34,359 nucleotides of DNA from Ectocarpus siliculosus. Its lineage: Eukaryota; Sar; Phaeophyceae; Ectocarpales; Ectocarpaceae. The first letter of the stretch is position 1. Each line of letters starts with the position of its first letter. The notes beneath the pieces were generated by a model that was not told where the DNA came from, did not search any database, and worked only from the letters and a program-made list of their open reading frames with translations. Where the stretch lies: assembly GCA_000310025.1 (NCBI GenBank), contig FN649728.1, forward strand, positions 3,912,632 through 3,946,990, written 5' to 3'. The position numbers and the translations under genes are program-made. Below, one piece after another: positions 19,051 through 29,600 of the stretch.

Positions 19051-19500
19051 CGTGGACCATGGCGGAAGTCCTTACGTCAGCGCCGCCGGCGGGGGATACG
19101 GTTTCCACCTGTTCCCCGACGGCGGCGGGCTCTACCAGCAGCAAGAAGTGAGCAACGTACCACACTATCCTTCTGCTGCTGGACCGGACGCCCAACAACC
19201 GCGAGCCTACGAGGCCTTCGACACCTCGCAGCAGCAGCAGCAGCAGCAGCAGAAGCAGCACTACGGCGCACCCCAGGCGACCTTCTCCTCCTCCTCTCCC
19301 TGTCCAGCTCCAGGCGACGCAGTACGGTTTCATGTGGGAGCGGCCGGCGACGAAAATGGACGACAGGGCCGTGCCGTGTTTTTTCCTCAACGCCGGGGAC
19401 AACCACGCCGACGTCACGGTTAAGGTGCTCAAGGAGAGGACCACCCACGTGTGCTACACCTCCAATGTGGTGTGGGCGGCGCTCCCGCCGTCGGGAAGGG
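19051..19500 (+). pseudogene. Copia 2 integrase C-terminal fragment
   Basis: After a Gly/Gln-rich stretch with a CAG run (about 19229-19260), one frame reads MWERPATKMDDRAVPCFFLN, then TVKVLKERTTHVCYTSNVVW. This resembles the segment after the integrase core in copia polyproteins. No catalytic D,D,E core is found between gag and this point, so an internal deletion is likely. Confidence 0.55.
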
Positions 19501-20400
19501 CGGGGGGGTGCAATGCTTCATCAACCCCCTCCGCGGGGACTCTATCCACGCCCCAGCATTTACCCTTCAAGATCGTCGCTTCGCCGCCGCTGCTGCTGCT
19601 GCCACCGGACCGTCGCCGTCGCCGCCATCCGCCGTCCCACCACCGCCCGCTGCTGCTGCCGCCGCCAAACCGTCGCCGTCGCCGCCGCCTCCGGGGTCTG
19701 TGCCGCTGTCGCCGTCGCCGCCGCTCCCGGAATGGTCGTCCTCATCCATCGAGGGTGAGCAGTCCCCGCCGCAACCGCACCAAGACCGGCGGACCAGACA
19801 GCTGGCGACCGCACCGGGGTACGCACCCCTCACGCCCCATGCTTCGAGACTGCTAGGCGAGGGGGGAGATCCGCGGATCCGAGGACGCACGAGAACGGAA
19901 GCGCGCACCATCGCCCAGCAACAGCTTTCTGCCCTATCGGTGGACCGGCAGTTCCCATCACTGCAGGACGATGCCGTCACCACGCCTCTCCCTCCGACCG
20001 AGATCACCATAGGGCTGCTGGATCAAGCAAACGAAGACGTCCTCCTCTCCATGCTGGATGCTCGGCGAGTCATGAACGGCAAGACCATGCTCCGGCCAGG
20101 ATTGGAGGGGGGCGGCGAGAAGGGGGGCGGAGGTGAGCAGCTCGCGAGGAGTGAGGGCGTGAGAGAGAGCAAGGGCAAGTTGCCGGAGGTGGGCACCGGC
20201 GAGGAGGGACGCATGGGGAATGGTTGGTCGATCGGTCCATCTGAGCGGGGCGTTCCGCTCGGACTTGTGGCGCGTCTTGCGACGCGCGACGACCTCGACT
20301 CAGCTGTGTGCGAGATGGAGCCGCCTCTCCTGCGACCCGACATGCCGCGCTGCCACGCCAAGGACCTCCGAGTACCCCAGACTTTCAAAAGAGGCCAAGC
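19501..20400 (+). pseudogene. Copia 2 variable linker, Pro/Ser/Ala-rich
   Basis: A 330-codon plus frame (19451-20443) is rich in Pro, Ser and Ala at first (PSPSPPPPGSVPLSPSPPLP), then carries ARTIAQQQLSALSV and LLDQANEDVLLSML. It corresponds to the variable region between integrase and RT. GCC/GTCGCC microsatellite-like sequence (about 19580-19720) creates long shadow frames on both strands. Confidence 0.5.
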
Positions 20401-21170
20401 AGAGCAAGCACAGCGAGCAGTTCATGGATGCGGCCAAGCGTGAGGTGTTTGGATTGCTAGAAGCAGACGCGTTTAAGATTGTTGGACCGTAGCAGCGAAT
20501 AGACAACTGCATCAAGTCGAAGCTTATTTTTTATTGTAAGGTAGATGCGTTCGGCTTTCCTACGAAGGCCAAGGCTAGACTTGTTGCGAGAGGAGACATG
20601 CAGAAGGAGTACATTGACTATGGCGATTTGTATGCACCTACTGTAGCTTCGTCTAGTGTTCGAATGTTGGCAGCTTTAGCGTGTGAACTTGACTTGGAGT
20701 TGTGTCACTTCGATATCGATCAGGCTTTTATGAGGGCCCCTCTCAAGGAAGATACTTTCATGTGATTGCCGGAAGGATGTGGTGCGTTGTCGGGGAAGAT
20801 AGTGCAGTTAAACAAGAGTCTTTATGGCTTGAGGCAGGCATCTAGGGAGTGGTACGCGTTGCTAAAGAAGTGTCTTTTGGCTTTGGGGTTCGGTGCAGTG
20901 CATGGCTGATTCGTGTGTTTTTCGTTCAGTCGAAAGGGGGGAAGTAGTGTTGTTTCTAGAAGTACACGTAGACGATATTTTGGCAGGGGGGACGAAGGAG
21001 AGGTGTGATTTAATTCGGGAAGGACCTGGGAGAGTACGTGCCGGTGAAGTCCCTGGGGGAGTTGAAGTGGTACTCCGGTTGCTGCTACGAGAGGGACAGA
21101 GAGGCAGGTAGGCTGACGATTTCACAGCAGACATACACCGAAGAGTTGGGAGAGAGATATGGTGTCGAGT
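20401..21170 (+). pseudogene. Copia 2 reverse transcriptase with stop codons
   Basis: RT motifs are in order: EQFMDAAKREVFGLLEADAF, VDAFGFPTKAKARLVARGDM, YGDLYAPTVASSSVRMLAAL, CHFDIDQAFMRAPLKEDTF, LNKSLYGLRQASREWYALL and the catalytic EVHVDDILAGG (about 20955-20990). Stops occur in frame at 20490-20492 and 20763-20765. A frameshift near 20890 is needed to reach the VDD motif. The frame is lost before the G17 run at 21171. Confidence 0.85.
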
Positions 21171-21715
21171 GGGGGGGGGGGGGGGGGCGTACTCTTATGT
21201 TTTGCATGCCTTAAGCGGTTAGACCATTGACCACGCTTCCTCGAGAGGACGGAGCATTGTTCCCACAGGACCGATCACCGATGGCCAATCGCTCCTTCCT
21301 ACTTTGCCAAAGGTGGCTCAAAAATATCTTCTCTAGTCTGTCTATCCTAACGATATCCCTTCCCGCCTTTTCAAACCACTTCCTACTCCCCAGTACAGCT
21401 ACCGTCCTCTCCTCTCTATTCCATGCCTCAAGCATCTCCCTGTACGTCCCTTGTATTTTTCCCAGCTCAGTCATGTACACTTCCCTCTCCTCTTCGTACC
21501 ACGGACATTCCGCGACTACATGAACACGGTCTTCGCATTCGAAGCCGCAATCACATTAGAACTTGTCGTCTTCGTCGTCTACCGTCCTATGTCTTCGTCG
21601 ACGTTCTCGAAGGCCTATGTCCCCGGTCCTGAATTTGACCTTAAGCTTTGTCCCTGCATCCATTGGTCGGTAATCCTTGAACCCTATTCCTTCTTTCAAC
21701 ATTCCGTACACTTCT
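21171..21715 (-). mobile_element. LINE 3' fragment inserted in copia 2
   Basis: On the minus strand a frame runs EPCKEVYGMLKEGIGFKDYR, KLKVKFRTGDIGLRERRRRH, a Cys/His segment CDCGFECEDRVHVVAECPWY, then YMTELGKIQGTYREMLEAW and KIFLSHLWQSRKERL. This resembles the C-terminal zinc-like C-C-H-C tail found after the RT of many LINEs. A single stop lies near the CDCG motif. The 3' end reads GGTCTAACCGCTTAAGGCATGC, then ~15 bases, then a C17 run (21187-21171 on this strand). Copia RNase H resumes at about 21716. Confidence 0.7.
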
Positions 21716-21900
21716 TTGCATGGTTCTCCAAGACTCAGAAGTGTGTGACTTTGTCTACCACGCAGGCAGAATACGTGGCGATGGCGGACATGGGGAAGGA
21801 GACTTTGTTTTTTGAGGCAGGTTTGGCGTTTCAAATGTTGATCTTTACTTGGTATTTTTCCAGGGGTAATTGTTTGCGTTTGATTGCTTGAGAATTTGGT
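21716..21900 (+). pseudogene. Copia 2 RNase H fragment
   Basis: The plus frame reads WFSKTQKCVTLSTTQAEYVA, MADMGKETLF, the conserved copia RNase H segment, and then decays to a stop near 21891. It is the expected continuation of the RT at 20401-21170 once the LINE fragment is removed. Confidence 0.8.
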
Positions 21901-22244
21901 CACGCATTTCCTCAAAAGGGTGATTTGTTATTTGACAGACCTTTTAGGGGATAGTTTGACGTCATCAGAAGATTTGAAAGATTTCGTAGAACATGTTTTA
22001 TTGAGAGATCGACAGATTTCGTATAACATTGTTTTTATCGGGAGATTGTTTGGAATGGTGGATGATTTCTTCCGTTTGGATGGGTAGTTTGATTTGTTGC
22101 CGTTTTTCCTGGCAATGATAATCGTGATGGGGATTTCGTTGATCGTATCTCGTACCGAGCAGGGGGGCTGTTTGGGGTGCTCGGCAGAGTATACTGTCTA
22201 CGGGACCTCCGGGGGATACGCGGATGGTATGTATTGACGGACAG
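21901..22244 (+). other. Copia 2 3' region, non-coding
   Basis: AT-rich decayed sequence follows RNase H, with short Phe/Arg-rich frames. A purine tract AGCAGGGGGGC is followed by TGTTTGGGGTGCTCGG (about 22160-22183), a possible 3' LTR start. No LTR partner was recognised. The hairpin-repeat array starts directly after. Confidence 0.35.
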
Positions 22245-23890
22245 AGTTGGGGCTGGTCTCGGCCACTGCTGCCAACTCAGGAGGTAGTCGGATCCGGAGT
22301 GCAAATAATAGTCCATCGAACGGTGCCCTGTTCTTAGTTCATGGCTGTTTTCGCCCATCGCGGCCATCTCAGGGACCCGGAGTGGACGTCGCTCGAACGG
22401 CGCCCTGTTACGAAGCCGGTGGTTGGCCCGGCCATCTCCGCCAACTCAGTATAGGTAGTCGGATCCGGTGTGCACTCACACTGAGTGTGGAACAATATCA
22501 AACAAGAAAAGTAAAAGTGTCGCTCGAGCGGTGCCCTTGTTGCTGAGCCGGGGGCTGGCTTCGGTCATCGCCGCCAACTCCGTAAGTAGTTGGATCAGGA
22601 GTTCACGCACCCCAAATATATTGGTCGCTCGAACGGTGCCCCGTTACTGAGCCGGTAGCTGGCACCGGTCATCGCCGCCAACTCAGTACGTTAGTCGGAT
22701 CCGGAGTATATAAATGAAACAAGAACGATGTGTGTCTCGAACGGTGCCCCGTCGCTGCGTTTGCGGCTGGTCTTGGCCACGGGAGTGCAATCACAATTAG
22801 ATAGCCACCATTGTTCAACAACAGTAAATTGCCGCTCGAACGGTTCCCTGTTACTGAGCCGGAGGCTGGTCCCGGCCATCGCCGCCAACTCAGTAGGTAG
22901 TCGGATCTGGAGTGCCATCACGATAAATACAAAACAGTAACAAAGAACAATATATTGTCGCTCGAACGGTGCCCTGGTACTGAGCCGATGGCTCTGTCCA
23001 TCGCCGCCAGTTCGGTAGGCTAGTCGGATCCGGAGTGCAATAACAATAACATAGTGTCAAACAATTGTCAGCTGTGGCTCGAACGGTGCCCTGTCGCCCG
23101 CTGGTCCATGCACCGCTGCACAGCTAGCAGGTAGTCGGATCCGGAGCGCAACGAACGTCGCTCGAACGATGCCCTGCCACTGAGCCGGGGGCGAGTTTCG
23201 GCCATCGCCGAAAACTCAGTCGTAGGTAGTCGGATCCGGGGTGCAATGCAATAAATATATATCTGAGAAGAGAGAAAAAAAAAAACAAGAAACGTCGCTC
23301 GAACGGTGCCCTGTTACTGAGGTCGGGGGCTGGCTTCGGCCAGCACCGCCTCCTCAGTAGGCACGGATCCGGAGTGCCAATACAAGTTGCTCGACTGCCG
23401 GTCTTCGATAAAACCTGACGCCATGCCTGCTGGAAACTCAGTAGGTAGTAGGGTCCGGAGTGCAATGATAGTCGCTCGAACGGTGCCCTGTTGCTGAGTT
23501 TGTGGCGGGCTTCGGCTGCCGCCGCCAACTCAGGAGGTCGTCGGATCAGGAGTGCCACAACCGCTCGAACTGTGTTATGCTGTTACGGAGCTCGGGGCGG
23601 GCTTCAGCCGCCACCGCCAAATCAGTAGTTAAAAAATCTATACAGTATATATAAATCGAACATCAAACGCTCGAACGGTGCCCGGTCGCTGAGTTTGGGA
23701 TTGGCCCTCGCCGCCGCCGCAAAGTCAGCGGTAGTCGCAAAGTCGCCGGTAGTCGGATCCGGAGTGTCAAAAATAAGAAAAAAAAAACCATCATGTCGGT
23801 GCTCACGAGCTGACGCCGCCATTGACTCACAAGCATACCAATGTATATACCCGGAAACTCGCTCGAACGGTGCCCTGTTGCCGATCGCTA
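22245..23890 (+). repeat. Array of about 15 hairpin-forming repeat units
   Basis: A ~75-base core recurs. It starts GCTCGAACGGTGCCCTG, continues TTACTGAGCCGG-GGCTGGC, a TTCG-like loop and GCCATCGCCGCCAACTCAGT, and ends AGGTAGTCGGATCCGGAGTGCAA. CGAACGG-like starts occur at about 22317, 22394, 22525, 22630, 22738, 22837, 22963, 23080, 23163, 23300, 23392, 23477, 23566, 23672 and 23864, so spacing varies from 77 to 192 bases. Between cores are AT-rich spacers of differing length and sequence. ACTGAG/CTCAGT and TGGC/GCCA can pair around the loop; some units have the C(UUCG)G tetraloop sequence. Some units are truncated. All have the same orientation. No protein is likely. Confidence 0.85.
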
Positions 23891-25237
23891 CGCTCATGCA
23901 AGACGGTTGCGTCCGTATCGGTGACAGCAGCCAACGTACGTCACAAAAACGCTGCTCTTCCGTTCCGACGCGTTGTAGATACGGAGGCAGTTGCTGCAAT
24001 CACACGGGGGAAGTAACGGAGATTGCTTTCGTATTGTCTAATGAAAATAAACGAAACGTGCTAAGAAACGTGCGACTCCTTACGAGAAAAAAGGAGCACT
24101 AGTTCCATGCCTACCCGGCGACCATGAACCCGTGTACAGGGTTCCGGCCGTCAATGTCCTAAATAATCTGCTGTTTATCATGGTGGGAGGAAACCAGGGA
24201 AGGTCTGTTTTACCTTGCCCACAAGAACCGCTGTGTGGAGGGGAAAGGGGACCCGCCCCTTTGCAAGACTCTGATACCTTTGCCCATTACTCGTGTATTT
24301 TGTGGGTGGGCGAAAAACTGGGTCGTGCCTCATGCATCCGCCCGTTGTTGGTATTTCCGCACCACGGTGTCGAAGACAATTCCTCGCCACACCAGTTTAA
24401 CTTGGCGCCGACCACGGCGTTAGTTTCTCGAATGTCGAGTACACATTATCAGGGCCTAGGTTTTGGGGAACCAAAGCATCAAGTGGTCGAGCAGTATCTC
24501 CCGGTGTGATGTTTCCGAACGGCTGCATTCAACGATGCATCAGCTCCGCCACGCACATTTTGTTGTTGATGTATATGGTGTGTGTGTGCACATGGACGTT
24601 CGTGTGTGTGAAAGAAACTTTACTCCGTCAGGTATCGATGATCGCGAACATGACTTTACTAGTGTAGTGGCATTGGCCACCTAAATCGCTTCGGTCGCAT
24701 GGTTGGAATCGATCTGCTGCAGGTGAAATATACCCTGGAATGTTCTCGAAACATTTGGTCATGTCTCGAACAATGCATTGCGGCGAGAGCGCAGAGTCAA
24801 GTCCGAACTACATGCCCTCTCCCCTCCCCCAACACGGTTAGGATGGTAGGAATACCTGTGTTTCTCACCACGGTTGGCGTAGTATGCAGCAACACCGGGA
24901 ATTCTCCTTGTTTGGACCTTCGAGAAATGACGCCATTCATAGCGCGTCTTTCAAATGGACCCATGACGCGGGCGGGGACATTTATGGTTAAAATGCCTCG
25001 GGTCGGCATTGTCATGTGCTTGCCGGTCAGCTTGCTCATGAATATCGGATGCGCGCCAAATAATTGACGCTCGACGATATCTGCAGAGGCAACCACGGTG
25101 AAGCCACTTTATTCCTTTCCTATGATGAAGCCACAGGCTGTACGGTCCCATTGTTTTTTTTCTACCATGGGCCGCGCCGTAAGTCGAACTGCAAGAAGGA
25201 ATTCGACGTGGCGCCGCGTACCCCCCCCCCCAACCAA

Positions 25238-25265
25238 TAAAAAACAAACAAACAAACAAACAAAC
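25238..25265 (+). repeat. (AAAC)n microsatellite
   Basis: About six AAAC units, preceded by a C11 run at 25221-25231. Confidence 0.9.
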
Positions 25266-26262
25266 GATACCGTGCCTCGCGCGTCGCTTGATCCCATGGG
25301 AACTGTCCCGGCTACGTTCGGATGCCCACGAGATTTGGAAACCCGGGCTGCACGACAGCGCAGCCCTGTCGCTTTCCTTCTGTTGTTTCTTTTTCTTTTT
25401 CTGCCTCGTGCTTTTCGTCATGTTTGCCCGTGTAGTGAGATATCCCAGGCATCATGCGGATCATTTCGCGGGAACCTCAAAGATACAGCGGGAAGCAAGC
25501 AACGCCATGAAACCACCATACGGCGCAGGGCCCATGGCGATCAAGAAGGGCAAGGCAAACGATACATACCGCTTCATAGTGCGCCACAGTTGACTATCGG
25601 TACTGCACGCCACCGCCGAGAGACAGACTAAGGTCTCTCTGAGGTAGCGCTCGCCGTTGTGCTTCTTGGTGGAGGCACTCTTTGAGTACTCCGATTTGGG
25701 GATTTTCTAGGGGGGCGGCGCGTCACGAAGGCCAACGGCTGAGCTGTGCCGTCCCGTTTCGCGGTCAAATTGCGTGCAGGGTGCGTATCGCACAGTTCTG
25801 TGTTGGTAATATAAGCGTAATGCACGACATCGGACGACCCGACGGGTTGTACTGTTGTATCCCGAAGCAGATGTCGCACGACTTCGAAGTGGGTGTTTTC
25901 TGAATGGTAGTGCGTACCATTGGGAGGCTCAATTGTCCGAGACTGCTACTGTGCAACAGTTTCGTCCCGTCTGGTAGTATTCGGAGGGAGATTTTGTGTT
26001 TTAGAAGCAGAGACACGTTAGGATACCGCAGAGGCTTTGTGCCGTGCGGAACATGTGGTACGGGGGATGTCTCCCTCCGTATGCCACAGAAATATTGGTC
26101 AAGGTAATTCGAAAGAAAACAATAAAATACTATTTTTTCGAGTGTTGACCCCTTGATGGTAGTTGGCCTGCGACCACAGAAGGCGTCCTTGCGTCAGTTG
26201 TACTGGTACGCGTCTAGAAGGACCTGAGAACAAGATCGTGATGATCATTGATACGAAGACGA

Positions 26263-26293
26263 CAACAATACAACAACAACAACAACAACAACA
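26263..26293 (+). repeat. (CAA)n microsatellite
   Basis: About eight CAA units with imperfect flanks. Confidence 0.9.
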
Positions 26294-26641
26294 GTAACAA
26301 CGATACCAACTGTCGGGACCTGCGACAACATCTGTAGCTTATTACTACTGTAGGCGGATTCCTTTTGTGTGCGTTGTGGAGAATAATCCTGTTTTTCTTT
26401 GTTTCGACGCAAAAATATCGATTCTATCACAAACGTCTATGCCGGCCTTCCGCCTACGATGCCGCCGAAGCGTGAAAAATATGCTTCGACCTTCCTGACC
26501 GGTTCCTATATACCTCATCCGGCCTCCAAATTTGGAAAATGTGCGTCGAAATGAAACCCGCACCAGGCCTCGTGCTATGTTGCCTAAAATATGTACTGTG
26601 CAGTCCGGGCGCAGCGCTTTGTTGATGAGGTAGGTAGGTGG

Positions 26642-29600
26642 CTAGACCAGCTCGGTATCCTTGTCGCCCCATCTCGGGAGGTCGGTGTAGACGTAGGGCA
26701 GCGCGGGATTCGAGGGGTACAACAGCTCCAGCAGCTGCTCGTTCGTGAGGTAGTCCGTTCCCGGACCCAGGCCGAGCGACCTCTCTGCCAAAACCGCGAA
26801 AATCAAAAAGGTACAAGGGCGTCAGGGGAGCATCGTGTGGAGGGGTGCAAGTTGAATGCTGCAGCAGGCTTTTCCTAGTTATCAATTGTTTTGGGGGTGT
26901 TCCAAGTAGTAGCTCGTTGATGCTGCGGGCGTGAGTTTTACAAACCCTATGAGAGGCCGGGAGATTTGGGAGTAGGTGTTACAGTAGGAGGAGTTGAATC
27001 GGTCGGGACGACACTGTTTCCCAGTAGCTCTTGCGACAACACGCCGACGCCGCCGGTGTGGCGGTTTCGTAACCCCTGGTTCCGCGGCAGTAGGGCCGAA
27101 CCCACCCTCTTGGGCCCCGAGTGCGATACAGGTCGTGGCGGGGTCGGTGCATAACCCTCACTTCACAACGTTTGTGGAAGCTAGGATCCAAAATTGGCCA
27201 ACATCATGTCGCTCGTCGCAGGCGGCGAAACAGGTGGCAATTATGGCATCGCATATTGCCGCCGTATTATGGACGGCCTCGCTTCTTGCTTGCTGGCAAG
27301 AAGGCAGTCAGTCAAGCGGCTAGCATGCGCTTGTTGTCGCCCTGTTGAGAGGACCTCTCATGCACTACCTTATGATGGCAAGTAGTCTACGGCTGTGGGG
27401 ATCTCACCCGTGATCGGGAGCTCGTCCGTGTAGCCGCTACCTGGGCACTCTCCATCGACCCACTCCATCGTGTACTCGTCGTATTTGGGAGAGAGCAACA
27501 AGATGTGCATCGCCTTATCGAACAGAGGATGCAAGACCCAGAATAGCTGCGCGGCAATTATTTGTTTCAACGAAGAGGCGAGGCGGGAGAGGGTCGTAAG
27601 GGCATCAACCGGGGTAATGGCGTTCAGGGGCAACCCATCGCACGTAGGAAAAGTAACGGACACACAAAAGCAGGAATTTGTCGCCGCAAACTCGAGAGGA
27701 GGTCGTCTGCGAGGGAAGCACGGCGACCGACACCCCCCAAAACACTTTATTTTATTTCGCGGCTCGAGACCACGTGCCACCTCTCTTTTTCGAAGCAGTG
27801 CAAAAAAGCACCAAGCAGGGAAAAGAAAGAACACCATGAGCGTGTCCGCTTCCCGTGGCGGGGGTCACAGCGTACAGGAAAACAGCCACGCACCGGGTCC
27901 ACCGGGCTAGCCGTCGACGACATCGTGCCCACCGCTCCGGGCTCGCATCCGATCTTGACCAGTGTTCTCATCAAGAACATCGCGTGTTCGTCACTCATTC
28001 GTTGGCCATCCTGTCGGGACCCGAACGAGCGGGAAAAGAGTCGACCAACACGTAAAACCGACCGCCAGCGGCGAACGGGGACAAGAAGAAAATACGTCCA
28101 GATATACAGGAGGCATGTGGGGAGGTATAACTCCAGCAGTGGGGGACCGGGGCGGGAAGAGGCGTGCCCGCGTGCGCGCAAACGGGGAAACGGGTATGCC
28201 ATGCCGTTTCTGTACCTATGGTGTGTGTGTGTTTGTTCGTCCCATGACCCCATCCTGGCGCCATCTGCACTCCTTTCGAGGAAAGGTTTGGACGTGTCAG
28301 CCGGCCGCACGCAGGAGGAGGAAGGGGACATAGATCAGCACAAGCCTCGTCATTTTGTTTTTTCTTAGTCCCGTCTTTCCACCCACGGCGGTGCTTGCCG
28401 GGAAGATGATTGAAGAATGCACCTACTCTTGAACAGCGCTACCATCCTGATGGTACAGCTCTTTCGAGACGAAAGGGTCCTCGTATACTTTGCAGGGAAA
28501 GGAAAAATAGAACTGGTATGTTTGGTTGTTTTTGCGGAGGACCCATCGATCATGGTCAGCAACTAAAAGCCGCTCGCGGTCTCTATTGCAGGAATCTTCC
28601 AAGAGAAAGAGAGGGGGGGGGGGTAGAGAGAGAGAGAGAGCTGACAACGAGAAGATTACCCAGATAGGTTGTTGCGTTGGACCCGACAACACAACATCGG
28701 CATCCCCTGCCCGACATGTATCAACAGGGTCTTAAAATGTCAATGAAATCGATCCTTTCGCGTACAGGATTAGACAGACTCAAAATCAGTCCAACAATCC
28801 AGCCGTTTTATCTCACCACTCACTGTGAAAAACTCATGATTACATCCCTTCGACTAGGGCAAGCGCTAGGGGGTACACTTCAAAAATATCAAATCGCGGA
28901 CAACCCGCTCGAGCAAAATACCCACGAAAGTGAGGTGAACAATATTCGCTTATCGTACGTTGTACAGGTTGCGTGCCGGCGGTTTTTGCACCTGAATAAA
29001 GCCGTAGGGGTATGCAGCTTCCTCGTCGTGGGTGATGTACTGGTAGCCGCTAAAGTCGGTCATGGCCGCGTCCATGAAAGCCTCCATGTAACCGTAAACC
29101 TGCCCAGAAAAGTGTCATGTGGGTAAATGGGTGTGTGACCAGAGAGCCGCAGGACCGCACCCCGCGATGATGTTTTTAACGAGTACCTCCCGGGCGTGTA
29201 TTGTGTGGGTTGTGCGGTATCGTGTGTCGCCCAATTGCTGGAGGGACGTTCTATCTCTCCGGGCTTATGCTGATCCGTAAACACATACCAGATGAAATGG
29301 CATCGCGTGGGGGTGGAAACCGCACTTGGGATTGACGTTTTTCCTTTTGTCAGCCGGTTAGCGCATTATAGACAACAACAAACACACACAGGCGCTCCCA
29401 CCTGCTGGTCGGGGATAGCGAAGGCGTCGATCAGGCACGTGCATCCGCACGGCTCCGTCTGCCCCTTCATGCACTTCGCATCGCAGGTGTTGTCGTCAGG
29501 CGTGAGGATGTTCCAGGCCGTGAACTTGAAGGTGAGGATCTGCAGGGTGAAGGCGAGCAGGCCGTGGGAGTACTCTGGGTGCTCCGCCGAGAAATCGGCC

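Larger units (their letters stand above)
17400..22200 (+). mobile_element. Ty1/copia element 2, internally deleted and interrupted by a LINE fragment
   Basis: The plus strand carries gag-like sequence, an integrase C-terminal fragment, a variable linker, RT and RNase H. The protease and the integrase catalytic core are missing. A LINE fragment on the opposite strand (21171-21715) cuts the element between RT and RNase H. A G-rich GAGCAGGGGGGC followed by TGTTTGGGG (about 22158-22177) may be the polypurine tract and 3' LTR start. The outer boundaries are uncertain. Confidence 0.7.
23891..26641. other. Unassigned intergenic region
   Basis: I recognise no gene. The largest frames (156 codons minus at 24951-25421, 177 codons plus at 25098-25631) have no domain-like composition and overlap each other. 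A 99-codon minus frame (24797-25096) looks more protein-like but is unidentified. Two microsatellites are listed separately. The right end (about 26110-26641) should include the 3' UTR of the tyrosinase-domain gene. Confidence 0.4.

Noticed and set aside
23124-23558. 144-codon minus ORF and its neighbours in the array
   Set aside because: They are translations of the repeat unit (recurrent APFER and PGSDY pieces) with no independent coding signal.
22245-23890. CRISPR array
   Set aside because: Repeats of ~75 bases are too long and too divergent, the spacers vary widely in length, some units are truncated, and the window is eukaryotic.
24797-25096. 99-codon minus ORF with fairly protein-like composition
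   Set aside because: I recognise no domain, it has no neighbouring exon that I can join by phase, and several overlapping frames are equally long.
27747-28331. 194-codon minus ORF as a separate gene
   Set aside because: Only its 28010-27894 part is coding: it is a phase-consistent exon of the tyrosinase-domain gene. The rest is intron.
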